64,000 bases of DNA from Solirubrum sp044628455 (GCF_044628455.1 NZ_JBIYZW010000001.1:248001-312000); one strand, 5' to 3'; positions 33,174 through 41,496 are shown, counted from the first letter of the stretch. The notes: generated by a model from the sequence alone, not told the origin. Program-made: numbers and translations.

Positions 33174-34172
33174 TTAGGCCAGGGGGCGCACGTACTGGCG
33201 GGCCGGCTGCTTGGCTTTGAGGGCCCGGCGCACCCAAGCACCGTTTTCCTCGGCGGCGCGGCGCACGGCCAGGCGCTCCTGGTTGCAGGGCCCGTCGCCG
33301 TTGATGACGCGCTTAAGCTCGTCCCAGTCCGGCTCGGTGTATTCCCACTTGCCGGTTTCCTCGTTCTTGCGCAGGTTCGGGTCGGGCAGGGTCAGGCCGA
33401 TTTCCAGAATCTTGGGCACGTACATGTCCAGGAACTGCTGGCGGCAGTCGTCGTTGGAGGCCATCTTCACCTTCCAGCGCATCAGAATCTCGGTGTGCTG
33501 GCTCATCTTGTCGGCCGGGCCGAAGAAAGTCATGATGGGCGGCCACCAGCGGTTGAGGGCTTCCTGCATCATGCGGCGCTGCGTGGGCGTGCCCGTGGCC
33601 ATGTGCACCACCGCGTCGTGGCCGTACTTGAGGTGAAACGACTCCTCGGCGCAGATGCGCTCCAGGGCCCGGCAGTAGGGACCGTACGAGCCCTTGGCAT
33701 TGGCCATCTGGTTGACGATGGCACCCGCGTCGATCAGCCAGGAAATCACGTTCGAGTCGGCCCAGGTCGGCGTGGGGTAGTTGAAGACGTTCGAATACTT
33801 CGACTTGCCGTTGATCAGGTCGGTAATCATGTCCTCGCGCGTCTTGCCCAGGGTTTCGGCGGCCGAGTACAGCAGCTGGGCGTGGCCCACCTCGTCCTGC
33901 ACCTTGGCCATCTGGGCCATTTTGCGGCGGAAGCCGGGGGCACGGGTAATCCAGGTACCCTCGGGCAGCGAGCCGATGATTTCGGAGTGCGCGTGCTGCT
34001 CAATCATGCGGATGAGCTGCTTGCGGTAGAGCGCCGGCATGTAGTCGTCGGGCTCGATTTTCTCGCCGCGGGCAATGCGGGCCTCAAACTCGGCCAGCAG
34101 AACGGGGTCCTCGTTTTCGAGGCCGGTCGCGGCGTTGGCCGGAATGTCGTGGGTGCTTGCGGAACCGTACAT
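33174..34172 (-). CDS. paaA: 1,2-phenylacetyl-CoA epoxidase catalytic subunit PaaA
   Basis: 332 residues. Di-iron monooxygenase that epoxidises phenylacetyl-CoA, committing it to the aerobic hybrid degradation pathway. Di-iron carboxylate/His ligand motifs are visible: KMAQMAKVQDEVGHAQLLYS (E..H) and LERICAEESFHLKYGHDAV (E..H). GSLPEGTWITRAPGF and FFGPADKMSQHTEILMRWK are typical. Start MYGSASTHDIP at 34172, 10 bp after the TetR stop, so the regulator and the operon share a transcript. The ring hydrolase and beta-oxidation genes of the pathway are not in the window. Confidence 0.95.
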   Translation of the reverse strand: MYGSASTHDIPANAATGLENEDPVLLAEFEARIARGEKIEPDDYMPALYRKQLIRMIEQHAHSEIIGSLPEGTWITRAPGFRRKMAQMAKVQDEVGHAQLLYSAAETLGKTREDMITDLINGKSKYSNVFNYPTPTWADSNVISWLIDAGAIVNQMANAKGSYGPYCRALERICAEESFHLKYGHDAVVHMATGTPTQRRMMQEALNRWWPPIMTFFGPADKMSQHTEILMRWKVKMASNDDCRQQFLDMYVPKILEIGLTLPDPNLRKNEETGKWEYTEPDWDELKRVINGDGPCNQERLAVRRAAEENGAWVRRALKAKQPARQYVRPLA

Positions 34173-34182
34173 GGCGTGGTGG

Positions 34183-34794
34183 TTAGTGGGCGTGAGAAGT
34201 CGGGGAAAATGGGGCCAGGCCGCCCAGCAGCTGGTCGGCGAGGCGTTCGGCAATCTGTTCGGCGCCCAGCTTGCCGTCGGCGCGAAACCAGGACGGCAGC
34301 CAGGCCAGACTGGCCAGCAGGGTGAGGGCCGCGAAGGCGGGGTCGGGGGTGCGCAGCTCGCCGGCCGCCGCGCCGCGGGCAATTAGCTCGCGGAAGCCGG
34401 CCTCGTAGCGCTGGCGCAGATGCAGAAACTCGGTGTGGGCCGGCTCGGACAGGTGGCGCCACTCGTGCATGAACACGGCAGAGGCGTCGGCGTTGCGGGT
34501 GAGCACGCGCACGTGGCTTTCGATGGCGCGGCGCAGCTGCTGGGCCGCCGAAGCCGCGTCGTCGGCCGTGGCTTCGCGCCAGCCCACCATAAACTCGTCG
34601 GCCAGGCGGAAGCAGATGCGGTGCAGAATTTCCTCCTTGGAGCGGATGTGGGAGTATATGCTGCCGGCCTCGATGCCCAGGGCCGCGGCCAGCTCGCGCA
34701 TGCTCGTGGCCGAGTAGCCCCGCTGCCGAAACAGCGCGGTGGCCGTCTGGTCGATTTGCGCCTTGCGCGAAAGGGTAGGGGCCGTGGTTTCCAT
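34183..34794 (-). CDS. TetR-family regulator of the paa operon
   Basis: 203 residues. N-terminal HTH (KAQIDQTATALFRQRGYSAT, SMRELAAALGIEAGSIYSHI, RSKEEILHRI), followed by a helical ligand domain with a TetR_C-type profile. First gene of the operon tetR-paaABCD. By analogy with PaaR-type regulators it probably represses the operon and is released by phenylacetyl-CoA or another acyl-CoA (inference). A palindrome, CTAACGTTCGTTAG, lies 31 bp before its ATG. Confidence 0.9.
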   Translation of the reverse strand: METTAPTLSRKAQIDQTATALFRQRGYSATSMRELAAALGIEAGSIYSHIRSKEEILHRICFRLADEFMVGWREATADDAASAAQQLRRAIESHVRVLTRNADASAVFMHEWRHLSEPAHTEFLHLRQRYEAGFRELIARGAAAGELRTPDPAFAALTLLASLAWLPSWFRADGKLGAEQIAERLADQLLGGLAPFSPTSHAH

Positions 34795-34824
34795 GGTTGC
34801 TCGGGGCTAACAAATGTATGGTTC

Positions 34825-34838
34825 CTAACGTTCGTTAG
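34825..34838. promoter_or_regulatory. Candidate TetR operator
   Basis: CTAACG-TT-CGTTAG, 6-bp arms with a 2-base centre. An extra half-site CTAAC is at 34807-34811, between the palindrome and the tetR start. The form and position suit a TetR/PaaR-type operator in the tetR-thiL divergent region. Confidence 0.55.
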
Positions 34839-34926
34839 CAAGTGCCGGTTGCCGGTTTTCGGGTGGCGTTTTTCGGCTTAGCGGCGGCACCTGGTGGCTA
34901 GGCGGCATTCATTGGTCGCCGGGGTC

Positions 34927-34934
34927 TACCTTTG
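34927..34934 (+). promoter_or_regulatory. -7 box for thiL
   Basis: TACCTTTG, an exact TAnnTTTG match, 29 bp before the thiL ATG. Confidence 0.45.
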
Positions 34935-34963
34935 CGGCCCGCGCACCGTAGTGCCCTATTGCT

Positions 34964-36001
34964 ATGTCAGAACCAGTCACCCCGCTCAACCAGGTCGGCG
35001 AAATCGGCCTGATTCGTCTCATTCAGGAGTCTATCATCCTGCACCAGCCCAGCACAGTGCTCGGCATCGGCGACGACGCCGCCATTCTGGCCCCGCCCGC
35101 CGAGCACGAAATTGTGGTCAGCACCGACCTATTGGTGGAAGGCGTGCACTTCGACCTCTCCTTCTGCCCGCTCAAGCACCTGGGCTACAAGGCCGTGGCC
35201 GTAAACGTGTCGGACATTGCTGCCATGAACGCGCTGCCCACCCAGATTACGGTGAGTTTGGCGCTGCCCGGCCGCTTTTCGGTGGAAGCCGTGCAGGAAT
35301 TCTACGAGGGCGTGCGCCTTGCCGCCGAGGCCTACCGCGTCGACGTGGTGGGCGGCGACACCACCAGCTCGCGCGGCGGGCTGGTGATTTCCGTTACGGC
35401 CCTGGGCACGGTAGCCCGCGGGCAGGCCGTGCGCCGCTCCGGCGCGCAGGTCAACGATTTACTGTGCGTAACCGGCGACCTGGGCGCGGCCTACTTGGGG
35501 CTGCAGATTCTGGAGCGCGAAAAGCAGGCCTACCTGGCCGACCCCGAAACCCAGCCCAACCTGGCGCCCTACGACTACGTGGTGCAGCGCCAGTTGCGGC
35601 CCGAAGCCCGCATGGACGTGGTGCACATGCTGCGCGACCTGGAAGTAACGCCTACCAGCATGATTGACATTTCCGACGGGCTGGCTTCCGAAATCATGCA
35701 CCTGTGCGCCGCCTCGGGCGTGGGCGCCACCATCTTCTCCGACCGCCTGCCCGCCGACCAACAGGTCTACGACGTGGCCGACGAGTTCCGCCTCGACCCA
35801 GTGATGTGCATCCTGAACGGCGGCGAAGACTACGAGCTGCTGTTCACCGTGCCGCTCAGCGCCTTCGACAAGCTCAAAAACCACCCCGACGTCACGATTA
35901 TCGGCAAAATCACCGAAGCCTCAGAAGGCGCCATCCTGGCGGCCAAGGGCGGCAGCGCCGTGCCGCTGAAAGCCCAGGGCTGGTCGCATTTTGGCCGGTA
36001 A
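34964..36001 (+). CDS. thiL: Thiamine-monophosphate kinase
   Basis: 345 residues. ATP-dependent phosphorylation of TMP to thiamine pyrophosphate. PurM/AIR-synthase fold with the nucleotide/Mg motifs VLGIGDDAAIL (residues about 33-43), VSTDLLVEGVHFDL, AVNVSDIAAMNA, VVGGDTTSS and DISDGLASEI. GGEDYELLFTV near the C-terminus is characteristic. Start MSEPVTPLNQVGEIGLIRLI fits the family. Followed by a long hairpin acting as a two-sided terminator. Confidence 0.95.
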   Translation: MSEPVTPLNQVGEIGLIRLIQESIILHQPSTVLGIGDDAAILAPPAEHEIVVSTDLLVEGVHFDLSFCPLKHLGYKAVAVNVSDIAAMNALPTQITVSLALPGRFSVEAVQEFYEGVRLAAEAYRVDVVGGDTTSSRGGLVISVTALGTVARGQAVRRSGAQVNDLLCVTGDLGAAYLGLQILEREKQAYLADPETQPNLAPYDYVVQRQLRPEARMDVVHMLRDLEVTPTSMIDISDGLASEIMHLCAASGVGATIFSDRLPADQQVYDVADEFRLDPVMCILNGGEDYELLFTVPLSAFDKLKNHPDVTIIGKITEASEGAILAAKGGSAVPLKAQGWSHFGR

Positions 36002-36072
36002 CAGGTTACACGTGACAAGCCTGGTGTGCCAAGGGGATTTTAGCCGCGGAGCGGCGTTACCCCGGCAACGCT

Positions 36073-36150
36073 TAAACGACCGAACTCCGCCGGAGCGGCA
36101 CCTCGACTGCATTGGTCGGGTGCCGCTCCGGCGGAGCTCGGTTTCGTTTA
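36073..36150. terminator. Long hairpin between convergent genes
   Basis: Arms of about 30 bases (36073-36102 and 36119-36150) pair almost perfectly, including CTCCGCCGGAGCGGCACC, with a loop of 16 bases. The outer part is TAAACGA/TCGTTTA. It probably terminates both thiL and the minus-strand gene, and may be a dispersed repeat. Confidence 0.6.
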
Positions 36151-36190
36151 GGTCAGGCCGTGTTCTTGACGTGCCGCCGCGGCTGCGGGG

Positions 36191-36565
36191 TTAGTCCTCG
36201 GGAAAGGGCACGAACACGAACTTGGTGAACTCGCCGTCGACCACGAACAGGCAACAGAACTCGTCGGGGTCCTTGTAGGCGCGCTCGAAGTCCTCGATGT
36301 GCTCGGGCGCCACCAGGCCCTGCTGTACAAATACGTCGAGGTAGGAAGCCAGCACGTACCACTCGGTGGCCATTTCATCGGGCGAGATAAGCAGGGAGCC
36401 GAAGGGCACCGGCATGCGGGCAAACACGAAGATGGGATGCTTGGAGATACCGCGCTTGCGCACCTGGTAGGACGCTTCCTTGAGCGTATCCGATACCAGG
36501 GCGAAGTCCCGGGTGATGGTGCCGAGGTATTTGCCGCTCAGCTCGGGGTCGTTGGCGTATTCCAT
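36191..36565 (-). CDS. Unknown small protein
   Basis: 124 residues, soluble. Two compact parts: KYLGTITRDFALVSDTLKEASYQVRKRGISKHPIFVFAR, and TEWYVLASYLDVFVQQGLVAPEHIEDFERAYKDPDEFCCLFVVDGEFTKFVFVPFPED read in separate pieces. Strong coding character. It resembles conserved short Bacteroidota proteins, but I cannot name the family. It follows the next gene by 18 bp, so they form a pair. Confidence 0.75.
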   Translation of the reverse strand: MEYANDPELSGKYLGTITRDFALVSDTLKEASYQVRKRGISKHPIFVFARMPVPFGSLLISPDEMATEWYVLASYLDVFVQQGLVAPEHIEDFERAYKDPDEFCCLFVVDGEFTKFVFVPFPED

Positions 36566-36583
36566 GGGTGTCAGTTAAGAGGA

Positions 36584-36937
36584 TTAAGATTCGTCGGCCA
36601 CTTCTACTTGTTTCAACACGCACTGAATCTGGTCAATCAAGCGGATGCTCCCGGCCATCGATGGATCAGCTAGCACGGCTACATGAACGATATCCGAGTC
36701 GGCAGCATCGTAGGCCAGGGTTACACTAAGCGTACCGTTGCAACTCAGGTCGTACGGAAACCACCAGCCTCGCTCGTCATCGGTGCCGCGCAAGCCTGCA
36801 AGAACCAGGGGTTCATCGGCGACATTATAGCGGAAGTCACTGAGCAACGAAAGCATTTTAAGCACCGCATTCAGCTTAGGTTTCCAGCACCAAAAATGAT
36901 AGTCAAATTGCAGTCCGGGGTCGTTGGCGCAGTGCAT
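36584..36937 (-). CDS. Unknown small protein, atypical composition
   Basis: 117 residues. Rich in Cys, Trp and aromatic residues near the start (FDYHFWCWKPKLNAVLKML). The middle has ERGWWFPYDLSCNGTLSV, followed by strands VTLAYDAADSDIVHVAVLA. Base use is visibly less GC-rich than in the neighbours. First gene of a pair with the 124-aa gene. The shape (small, acidic, orphan, with WW and single-strand motifs) recalls immunity-type proteins, but nothing here proves that. Confidence 0.6.
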   Translation of the reverse strand: MHCANDPGLQFDYHFWCWKPKLNAVLKMLSLLSDFRYNVADEPLVLAGLRGTDDERGWWFPYDLSCNGTLSVTLAYDAADSDIVHVAVLADPSMAGSIRLIDQIQCVLKQVEVADES

Positions 36938-37108
36938 GGCAAGCAGGAATTCAGAAGATGCTTGGGGCCGGCAAAGATGCGGCAGGAATCAGAAACCGCC
37001 GACTCGCTGCGCTACGTACCTGCAACCAGGCCGCGGCCGAGGGCTTTTGCGGCGGTTGGTGTAAGTTGCCTCGGCTTCTGTCATTCCTTATTTCCAGCGC
37101 AACGTCTC

Positions 37109-38497
37109 ATGAAGAAAACTTTACGCAAGGGCCTGCTCACGCTGCTGGGGTGCGGCCTGATTTCCGCTGCGCAGGCCCAGGGGCCGGTGCTGAGCACGTT
37201 TTCGGTTGGCAGCACCACCGTCACGGCCAGCCAGCTTAGCAGCGGACTCAGCATCGTGTGGGAGCTGGTATGGGGACCCGACGACTTTCTATGGATGACG
37301 GAGCGCTACGGCCGCATCAGCCGCATCAACCCCGCCACCGGGCAGGTGCTGCCCCTGCTCACCATCGCCGACGTAGACCTGACCGGTGAAGGCGGGCTGC
37401 TGGGCATGGTGCTGCACCCGCAGTTTGCCACCTCACCCTACGTGTACGTGGTCTACAACTACAGCAGCGGCGGGGCGCTGCTCGAGAAGCTGGTGCGCTA
37501 TACCTATTCGGTCACCACCAACTCGCTCGGCAGTCCGCTGGTGCTGGTCGACAACATTCCCGGCGCGGTGTACCACGACGGCTCCCGCCTCGTGATTCTG
37601 CCCGACAACACCCTGCTGATGACCACCGGCGACGCGCTGGTGCCAGCCAACGCCCAGAACCCGGCTAGCCTGGCGGGCAAAACCCTGCGCCTGAACCTCG
37701 ACGGCAGCGTGCCGGCTAACAACCCCACCCCGGGCAGCCTGGTGTACAGCCGCGGGCACCGCAACCCGCAGGGCCTGGTGCAGCTGCCCGACGGCCGCCT
37801 CTACAGCTCGGAGCACGGTCCCAGCAACGACGACGAAATCAACATGATTGAGGCCGGGCGCAACTACGGCTGGCCCAACGTGGAGGGCTTCTGCAACCTG
37901 CCCGCCGAGCAAACCTTCTGCCTGCAGAACAACGTGCGCGAGCCGCTGATTGCCTGGACGCCCACCATTGCCCCGGCCGCCCTCAAGTATTACGACCACC
38001 CCGCCATTCCGGGCTGGCGCGGCAGTTTGCTGCTGGCCACCCTCAAAGGCAGCCAGCTGGTGCAATTGCCCCTGACTGCGACCAGCATTAGCAGCCCCGC
38101 GTACTTCCTGAATGGCTCGGCCGGGCGGCTGCGGGCGCTGTGCGTGTCGCCGCAGGGCAGGGTGTACGTGGGCACCAGCAACAGCAACGGCAGCGCCGCC
38201 AACGGCGTCGACCGCGTGGTGGTGCTCGAAAACCGCGCCTTCCTGAAAGCCGCGCCGCCGGTCGCCGCCTTCCGCTTCAGCCTCTGGCCCAACCCCGCCC
38301 GGCAGCAGGCCACCCTGCAGCTGCCCGTAACCCGCGCCCTGGTTACCATCTCCGACCTGCTGGGCCGCCCCGTGCGGCAGCTCCCGGCCACCACGGCTAC
38401 GCTTACGCTCGACCTGGCCGGGCTGCCGGCCGGCAGCTACCTGGTGCGGGCCGAAGCCGCGGCCGGCACGGCCACGCAGCGGCTGGTGGTAGAGTAG
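37109..38497 (+). CDS. Secreted PQQ-dependent sugar dehydrogenase-like protein with T9SS sorting domain
   Basis: 462 residues from the ATG at 37109. Signal peptide MKKTLRKGLLTLLGCGLISA (cleavage near AAQAQ). The six-bladed glucose/sorbosone dehydrogenase fold has WELVWGPDDFLWMTERYGRI, GEGGLLGMVLHP, AVYHDGSRLVILPDNTLLM (catalytic-type His), SRGHRNPQGLVQLPDGRLYS and HGPSNDDEINMIEAGRNYGWP. From about residue 390 there is a type A sorting domain (FRFSLWPNPARQQATLQLP, LPAGSYLVRAEA). An aldose dehydrogenase role is likely but the substrate is unknown. The long upstream extension of the frame overlaps the minus-strand gene and is rejected. Confidence 0.88.
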   Translation: MKKTLRKGLLTLLGCGLISAAQAQGPVLSTFSVGSTTVTASQLSSGLSIVWELVWGPDDFLWMTERYGRISRINPATGQVLPLLTIADVDLTGEGGLLGMVLHPQFATSPYVYVVYNYSSGGALLEKLVRYTYSVTTNSLGSPLVLVDNIPGAVYHDGSRLVILPDNTLLMTTGDALVPANAQNPASLAGKTLRLNLDGSVPANNPTPGSLVYSRGHRNPQGLVQLPDGRLYSSEHGPSNDDEINMIEAGRNYGWPNVEGFCNLPAEQTFCLQNNVREPLIAWTPTIAPAALKYYDHPAIPGWRGSLLLATLKGSQLVQLPLTATSISSPAYFLNGSAGRLRALCVSPQGRVYVGTSNSNGSAANGVDRVVVLENRAFLKAAPPVAAFRFSLWPNPARQQATLQLPVTRALVTISDLLGRPVRQLPATTATLTLDLAGLPAGSYLVRAEAAAGTATQRLVVE

Positions 38498-38585
38498 CAG
38501 GACTCGCCTGATTTCCGCGGCCGGCAAGGTTGGAGGGCAGCAGGAAAAAAAGGAGTAATAGTTGGATTAGCAGTACATTGCGCAG

Positions 38586-40484
38586 ATGTTTCCGCCGCGA
38601 CCAACCCGCCCTGCGCCTTTTTCCCTGCTTTACTATCGGCGGTGCCGGCGGCTGGGCGCTGTGGTTCTGGTAGCGCTGCTGATGGGTACGGCCGGAACCG
38701 GCTGGGCGCGGGGCCATAATGCCAAGGCCGACAGCCTGCAGCGTCTGCTGCGGGTGAGCCGGCCCGACACCACCCGCGTGGAACTGCTGATTCAGCTGGC
38801 CTGGGCACGCACCGACGACAGCCCGCTGGCGGCCATCGGCTACGGGCAGCAAAGCCTGCGCTTGGCCCGGCAGCTGCAGCACGCCCGCGGGGAGTGCCGC
38901 TCGCTGCTGATGCTGGGCTGGGCCTTCATGCGTGCCGGCGACTACCCCACGGCCGTGCACACCCAACTGCAGGCCCGGCAGCTGGCCGAGCGCGCCCATT
39001 TCGCCGGCGGCCTTATCCACGCCGACAACGCCATCGGCTACGCCTACGCCGAGCAGGGCAACCACCACGCGGCCCTGCGCTACTACTACGAAGCCAAAAA
39101 GCTGGCCGAGCAAAAACGCGACGACGTGCTGCTGACGCCCATCCTGGGCAATATCGGCCAGGCCTACCTGATGGCCGGGCAAACCGATTCGGCGCTGTAC
39201 TACACCCGCCTGGGCTATGCCTACGACCTGCGCCACCGTGACCTGCACAGCGAAATCGGCGACCTGTCGCTGCTGGGCGAAGTGGAGGCCCGGCGCGGCA
39301 ACCTCGCCGAAGCCCGCTGCTACTACGAGCAGTCGATTGAGCGGGCCGAGGCCATGCCGGTTTCCTACGCGCTGTGCCGCTCGCACCTGGGCCTGGCCCG
39401 GCTGGCCAACGCCGCCGGCCGGCACGATGAGGCCCTGCGCAACGCCCAGCTGGCGCTGCAGGCCAGTCAGCGCGGACACTACGCCAAGGGCATTTCCGAG
39501 GCCAGCGGCTATTTGGCCGAGGTGCACGCCGCCCGCGGCAACACTGCCGCGGCCTACCGATTCCTGAAGGCGGCCGTAGCCACCCGCGACACTTTGTTCA
39601 GCCAGCGCAAAGTGGCCCAGCTGCAGGCCCTGGCTTTTGGCGAGCAGATGCGCCAGCAGGAGCTGGCCGAGCAGCGCCTGCGCGCCGCAGCCGACCGCCG
39701 GCAAAAGGTTCTGCTGCTGGCCCTGGGGCTGATGGGCATGCTGGCCGGACTGTTTTACCTGCTGCTGAGCCGCCGCCAGCTGCGCCGCGAAGTGGAGTTT
39801 TCCCGGGAGCGGGAGCGGCTGGAGCGGCAGCGGGCCGCGGCGGTGCTGGAGGCCGAGGAAAACGAGCGGCGGCGCATCGGCTCCGACCTGCACGACGGCA
39901 TCGGCCAGCTGCTCACCGCCGTCAAGCTCAACCTGCACGCGCTCAACCACCGGCTGCACCGCGACCTGAACGGGCAGCTCAACGGCCACCAGATCCTGCT
40001 TGATAACGCCGTGGAAATCGTCGACGAGTCGTTTCGGGAGGTGCGCAGCATTTCCCACAACCTGATGCCCAACGCCCTGCTTAAGCGCGGCCTGGCCCAG
40101 GCCGTGCGCGACTTTCTCGCCAAGCTGCCCGCCAACAACGGCCTGCACGTGGAGGTGGAGGCCTCGGGCCTGGGCCCGCGCCTCAATCCCACGGTGGAGG
40201 GCGTGCTGTTCCGCGTCATTCAGGAGCTGGTGCAGAACATCGTCAAGCACGCCCGCGCTACCCAGTTGCGGCTGCAGTTCGTGCAGGCCGACGACGAGCT
40301 GACGGTGGTCATCGAGGACAACGGCCGGGGCTTCGACCCGGCTTCGCTGGCGCCCGAGGCCGGCATTGGCCTGCGCAACGTGCAAACCCGGCTCGCCTAC
40401 CTCGGCGGCCACGCCTACTTCGATGCCGCCCCCGGCCGCGGCACCACCGTCATCCTCGAAGTGCCCATTCCAGCGGTGGCCTGA
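38586..40484 (+). CDS. TPR-containing sensor histidine kinase (HisKA_3/NarX-type)
   Basis: 632 residues. N-terminal membrane/signal segment (RLGAVVLVALLMGTAGTGW), six to seven TPR-like repeats in the periplasm (about 60-340; e.g. GRHDEALRNAQLALQ), one TM (VLLLALGLMGMLAGLFYLLL, about 378-397) and a cytoplasmic coiled coil. The DHp has phospho-acceptor His436 in SDLHDGIGQLL, and the HATPase has VIQELVQNIVKHARA, DNGRGFD and GIGLRNVQTRL. Such Bacteroidota kinases normally signal to a LuxR/NarL-type regulator; none is adjacent, so it is an orphan here. TACATTGC lies just before the ATG, suggesting a short leader. Confidence 0.9.
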   Translation: MFPPRPTRPAPFSLLYYRRCRRLGAVVLVALLMGTAGTGWARGHNAKADSLQRLLRVSRPDTTRVELLIQLAWARTDDSPLAAIGYGQQSLRLARQLQHARGECRSLLMLGWAFMRAGDYPTAVHTQLQARQLAERAHFAGGLIHADNAIGYAYAEQGNHHAALRYYYEAKKLAEQKRDDVLLTPILGNIGQAYLMAGQTDSALYYTRLGYAYDLRHRDLHSEIGDLSLLGEVEARRGNLAEARCYYEQSIERAEAMPVSYALCRSHLGLARLANAAGRHDEALRNAQLALQASQRGHYAKGISEASGYLAEVHAARGNTAAAYRFLKAAVATRDTLFSQRKVAQLQALAFGEQMRQQELAEQRLRAAADRRQKVLLLALGLMGMLAGLFYLLLSRRQLRREVEFSRERERLERQRAAAVLEAEENERRRIGSDLHDGIGQLLTAVKLNLHALNHRLHRDLNGQLNGHQILLDNAVEIVDESFREVRSISHNLMPNALLKRGLAQAVRDFLAKLPANNGLHVEVEASGLGPRLNPTVEGVLFRVIQELVQNIVKHARATQLRLQFVQADDELTVVIEDNGRGFDPASLAPEAGIGLRNVQTRLAYLGGHAYFDAAPGRGTTVILEVPIPAVA

Positions 40485-40597
40485 GCCTGCTTCATAACAA
40501 CCGGCCCGGCTACCTTGCAGCAGCGGTTGTGCTTGCGGCAGTGGCGGGAAATGTGGGCGCCCTTCCGGGTGAGCGGGCTCAGGAGGCGTTCCTATAG

Positions 40598-40732
40598 CGG
40601 CTTCCTGAACGGTGTATTGGGCCTGTAAAGACGCGGATTCGCGTCTTTTCATTCGCGCCGGGTGCTACTCAACGACTAGACGACTCAACGACGAGACGCA
40701 AATATGCGTCTCTACACCGTTCGGGAAACCGC
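40598..40732. repeat. GTAGAGACGCA inverted-repeat element, copy 2
   Basis: The outer arms GCGGCTTCCTGAACGGTGTA (from 40598) and the inverse around 40709-40732 (TCTACACCGTTCGGGAAACC) enclose two GAGACGCA/GACGCG palindromes (e.g. GAGACGCAAATATGCGTCTC at 40693-40712). Shares GAACGGnGTAGAGACGCA with the copy at 22545-22651. Confidence 0.65.
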
Positions 40733-41019
40733 TGCAATCAAGCCACAGTCAATTAGTGCCGGCAACAGCGGAGGGCCAAGGGCATTCGGCCGGCCCGTCG
40801 GAGCGGGTAGTGCTTCTAGTTGAGCAGGCTACTGATGACGTTGCCTAGCGGATGCATACATATAGAATATTTAATATGGTTTGACACACGTTAATTATAC
40901 ATTAACGTGTTATTTTACTACGAATGATCAACTGCCCAGCGGCCACCGCAATTCCCGCAAGAGCTGCTGTCGGGGCGGGCTGGTTTCCTTCTGAGTGCGC
41001 GTTCACCTGACTTTTGCCC
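40733..41019. promoter_or_regulatory. AT-rich intergenic region with perfect palindrome
   Basis: About 290 bp without a gene. At 40886-40910 the arms ACACGTTAAT / ATTAACGTGT are exact inverses around TATAC, within the most AT-rich patch of the neighbourhood. At 41009-41016 GACTTTTG (one base from TAnnTTTG) ends 3 bases before the ATG of the next gene. Confidence 0.45.
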
Positions 41020-41496
41020 ATGAAAGCCCATCGTCAACTGCCTCTGCCTGTGCCCGCGCCGCCTGTTGCCCGGGTCGTGGTGTTTGCCAACGCCGCCGCC
41101 GAGCTGTGGCCCGAGCCGAAGGGAGTGGCCGGCTTGTACTGGCGGCCCGGCCCCCGGCACCTGACCGACTTCCAGGCGGCCATGGAAGCGCTGCTGCGCC
41201 TGATTCGGCAGCAGGGCACGGGGAAAGCATTTATCGATCAGCGCGACATGGCTCCGCTCACCGAGCAGGAGCAAGCCTGGATTGTGGGCCACTGGCTACC
41301 GCGGGCCGTGGTGCAGGGCCATTTCCACTACGCTGCCGCCGTGCAGCCGCGCGAGCCCGCCGGCCGCCTGATCATTGCCGCCCTGCAGCAGCAGGTGCCC
41401 CCGGAAGGGCCGCAGTACGTGACCTTCGACGATGAAGTCGAAGCCCGGCAGTGGCTGACGCGACAGGTCGTCATCGAGTCGCGCATTGCCGGCTAG
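41020..41496 (+). CDS. STAS/SEC14-like domain protein
   Basis: 158 residues from the ATG at 41020. A VVVFANAAAELWP strand, GLYWRPGPRHLTDFQAAMEAL, KAFIDQRDMAPLTEQEQAWI and a C-terminal VTFDDEVEARQWLTRQV. This follows the pattern of the short SpoIIAA/STAS-like proteins abundant in Hymenobacter (strand, helix, D-x-R turn, W helix, closing EAxxWL helix). Three likely relatives lie at 61-64 kb. Function unknown; the 'stress/sensor accessory' idea is only a guess. Followed by a terminator. Confidence 0.6.
   Translation: MKAHRQLPLPVPAPPVARVVVFANAAAELWPEPKGVAGLYWRPGPRHLTDFQAAMEALLRLIRQQGTGKAFIDQRDMAPLTEQEQAWIVGHWLPRAVVQGHFHYAAAVQPREPAGRLIIAALQQQVPPEGPQYVTFDDEVEARQWLTRQVVIESRIAG

Noticed and set aside
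34935..34963. TPP riboswitch before thiL
   Set aside because: The leader of about 29 bases is far too short and lacks the conserved THI box.
36683..37108. 142-residue N-terminal extension of the sugar dehydrogenase
   Set aside because: Would precede the signal peptide and overlap a minus-strand gene; the ATG at 37109 gives a proper signal peptide.
38403..40652. 749-codon frame antisense to the histidine kinase
   Set aside because: Shadow of a gene with clear TPR, DHp and ATPase motifs.
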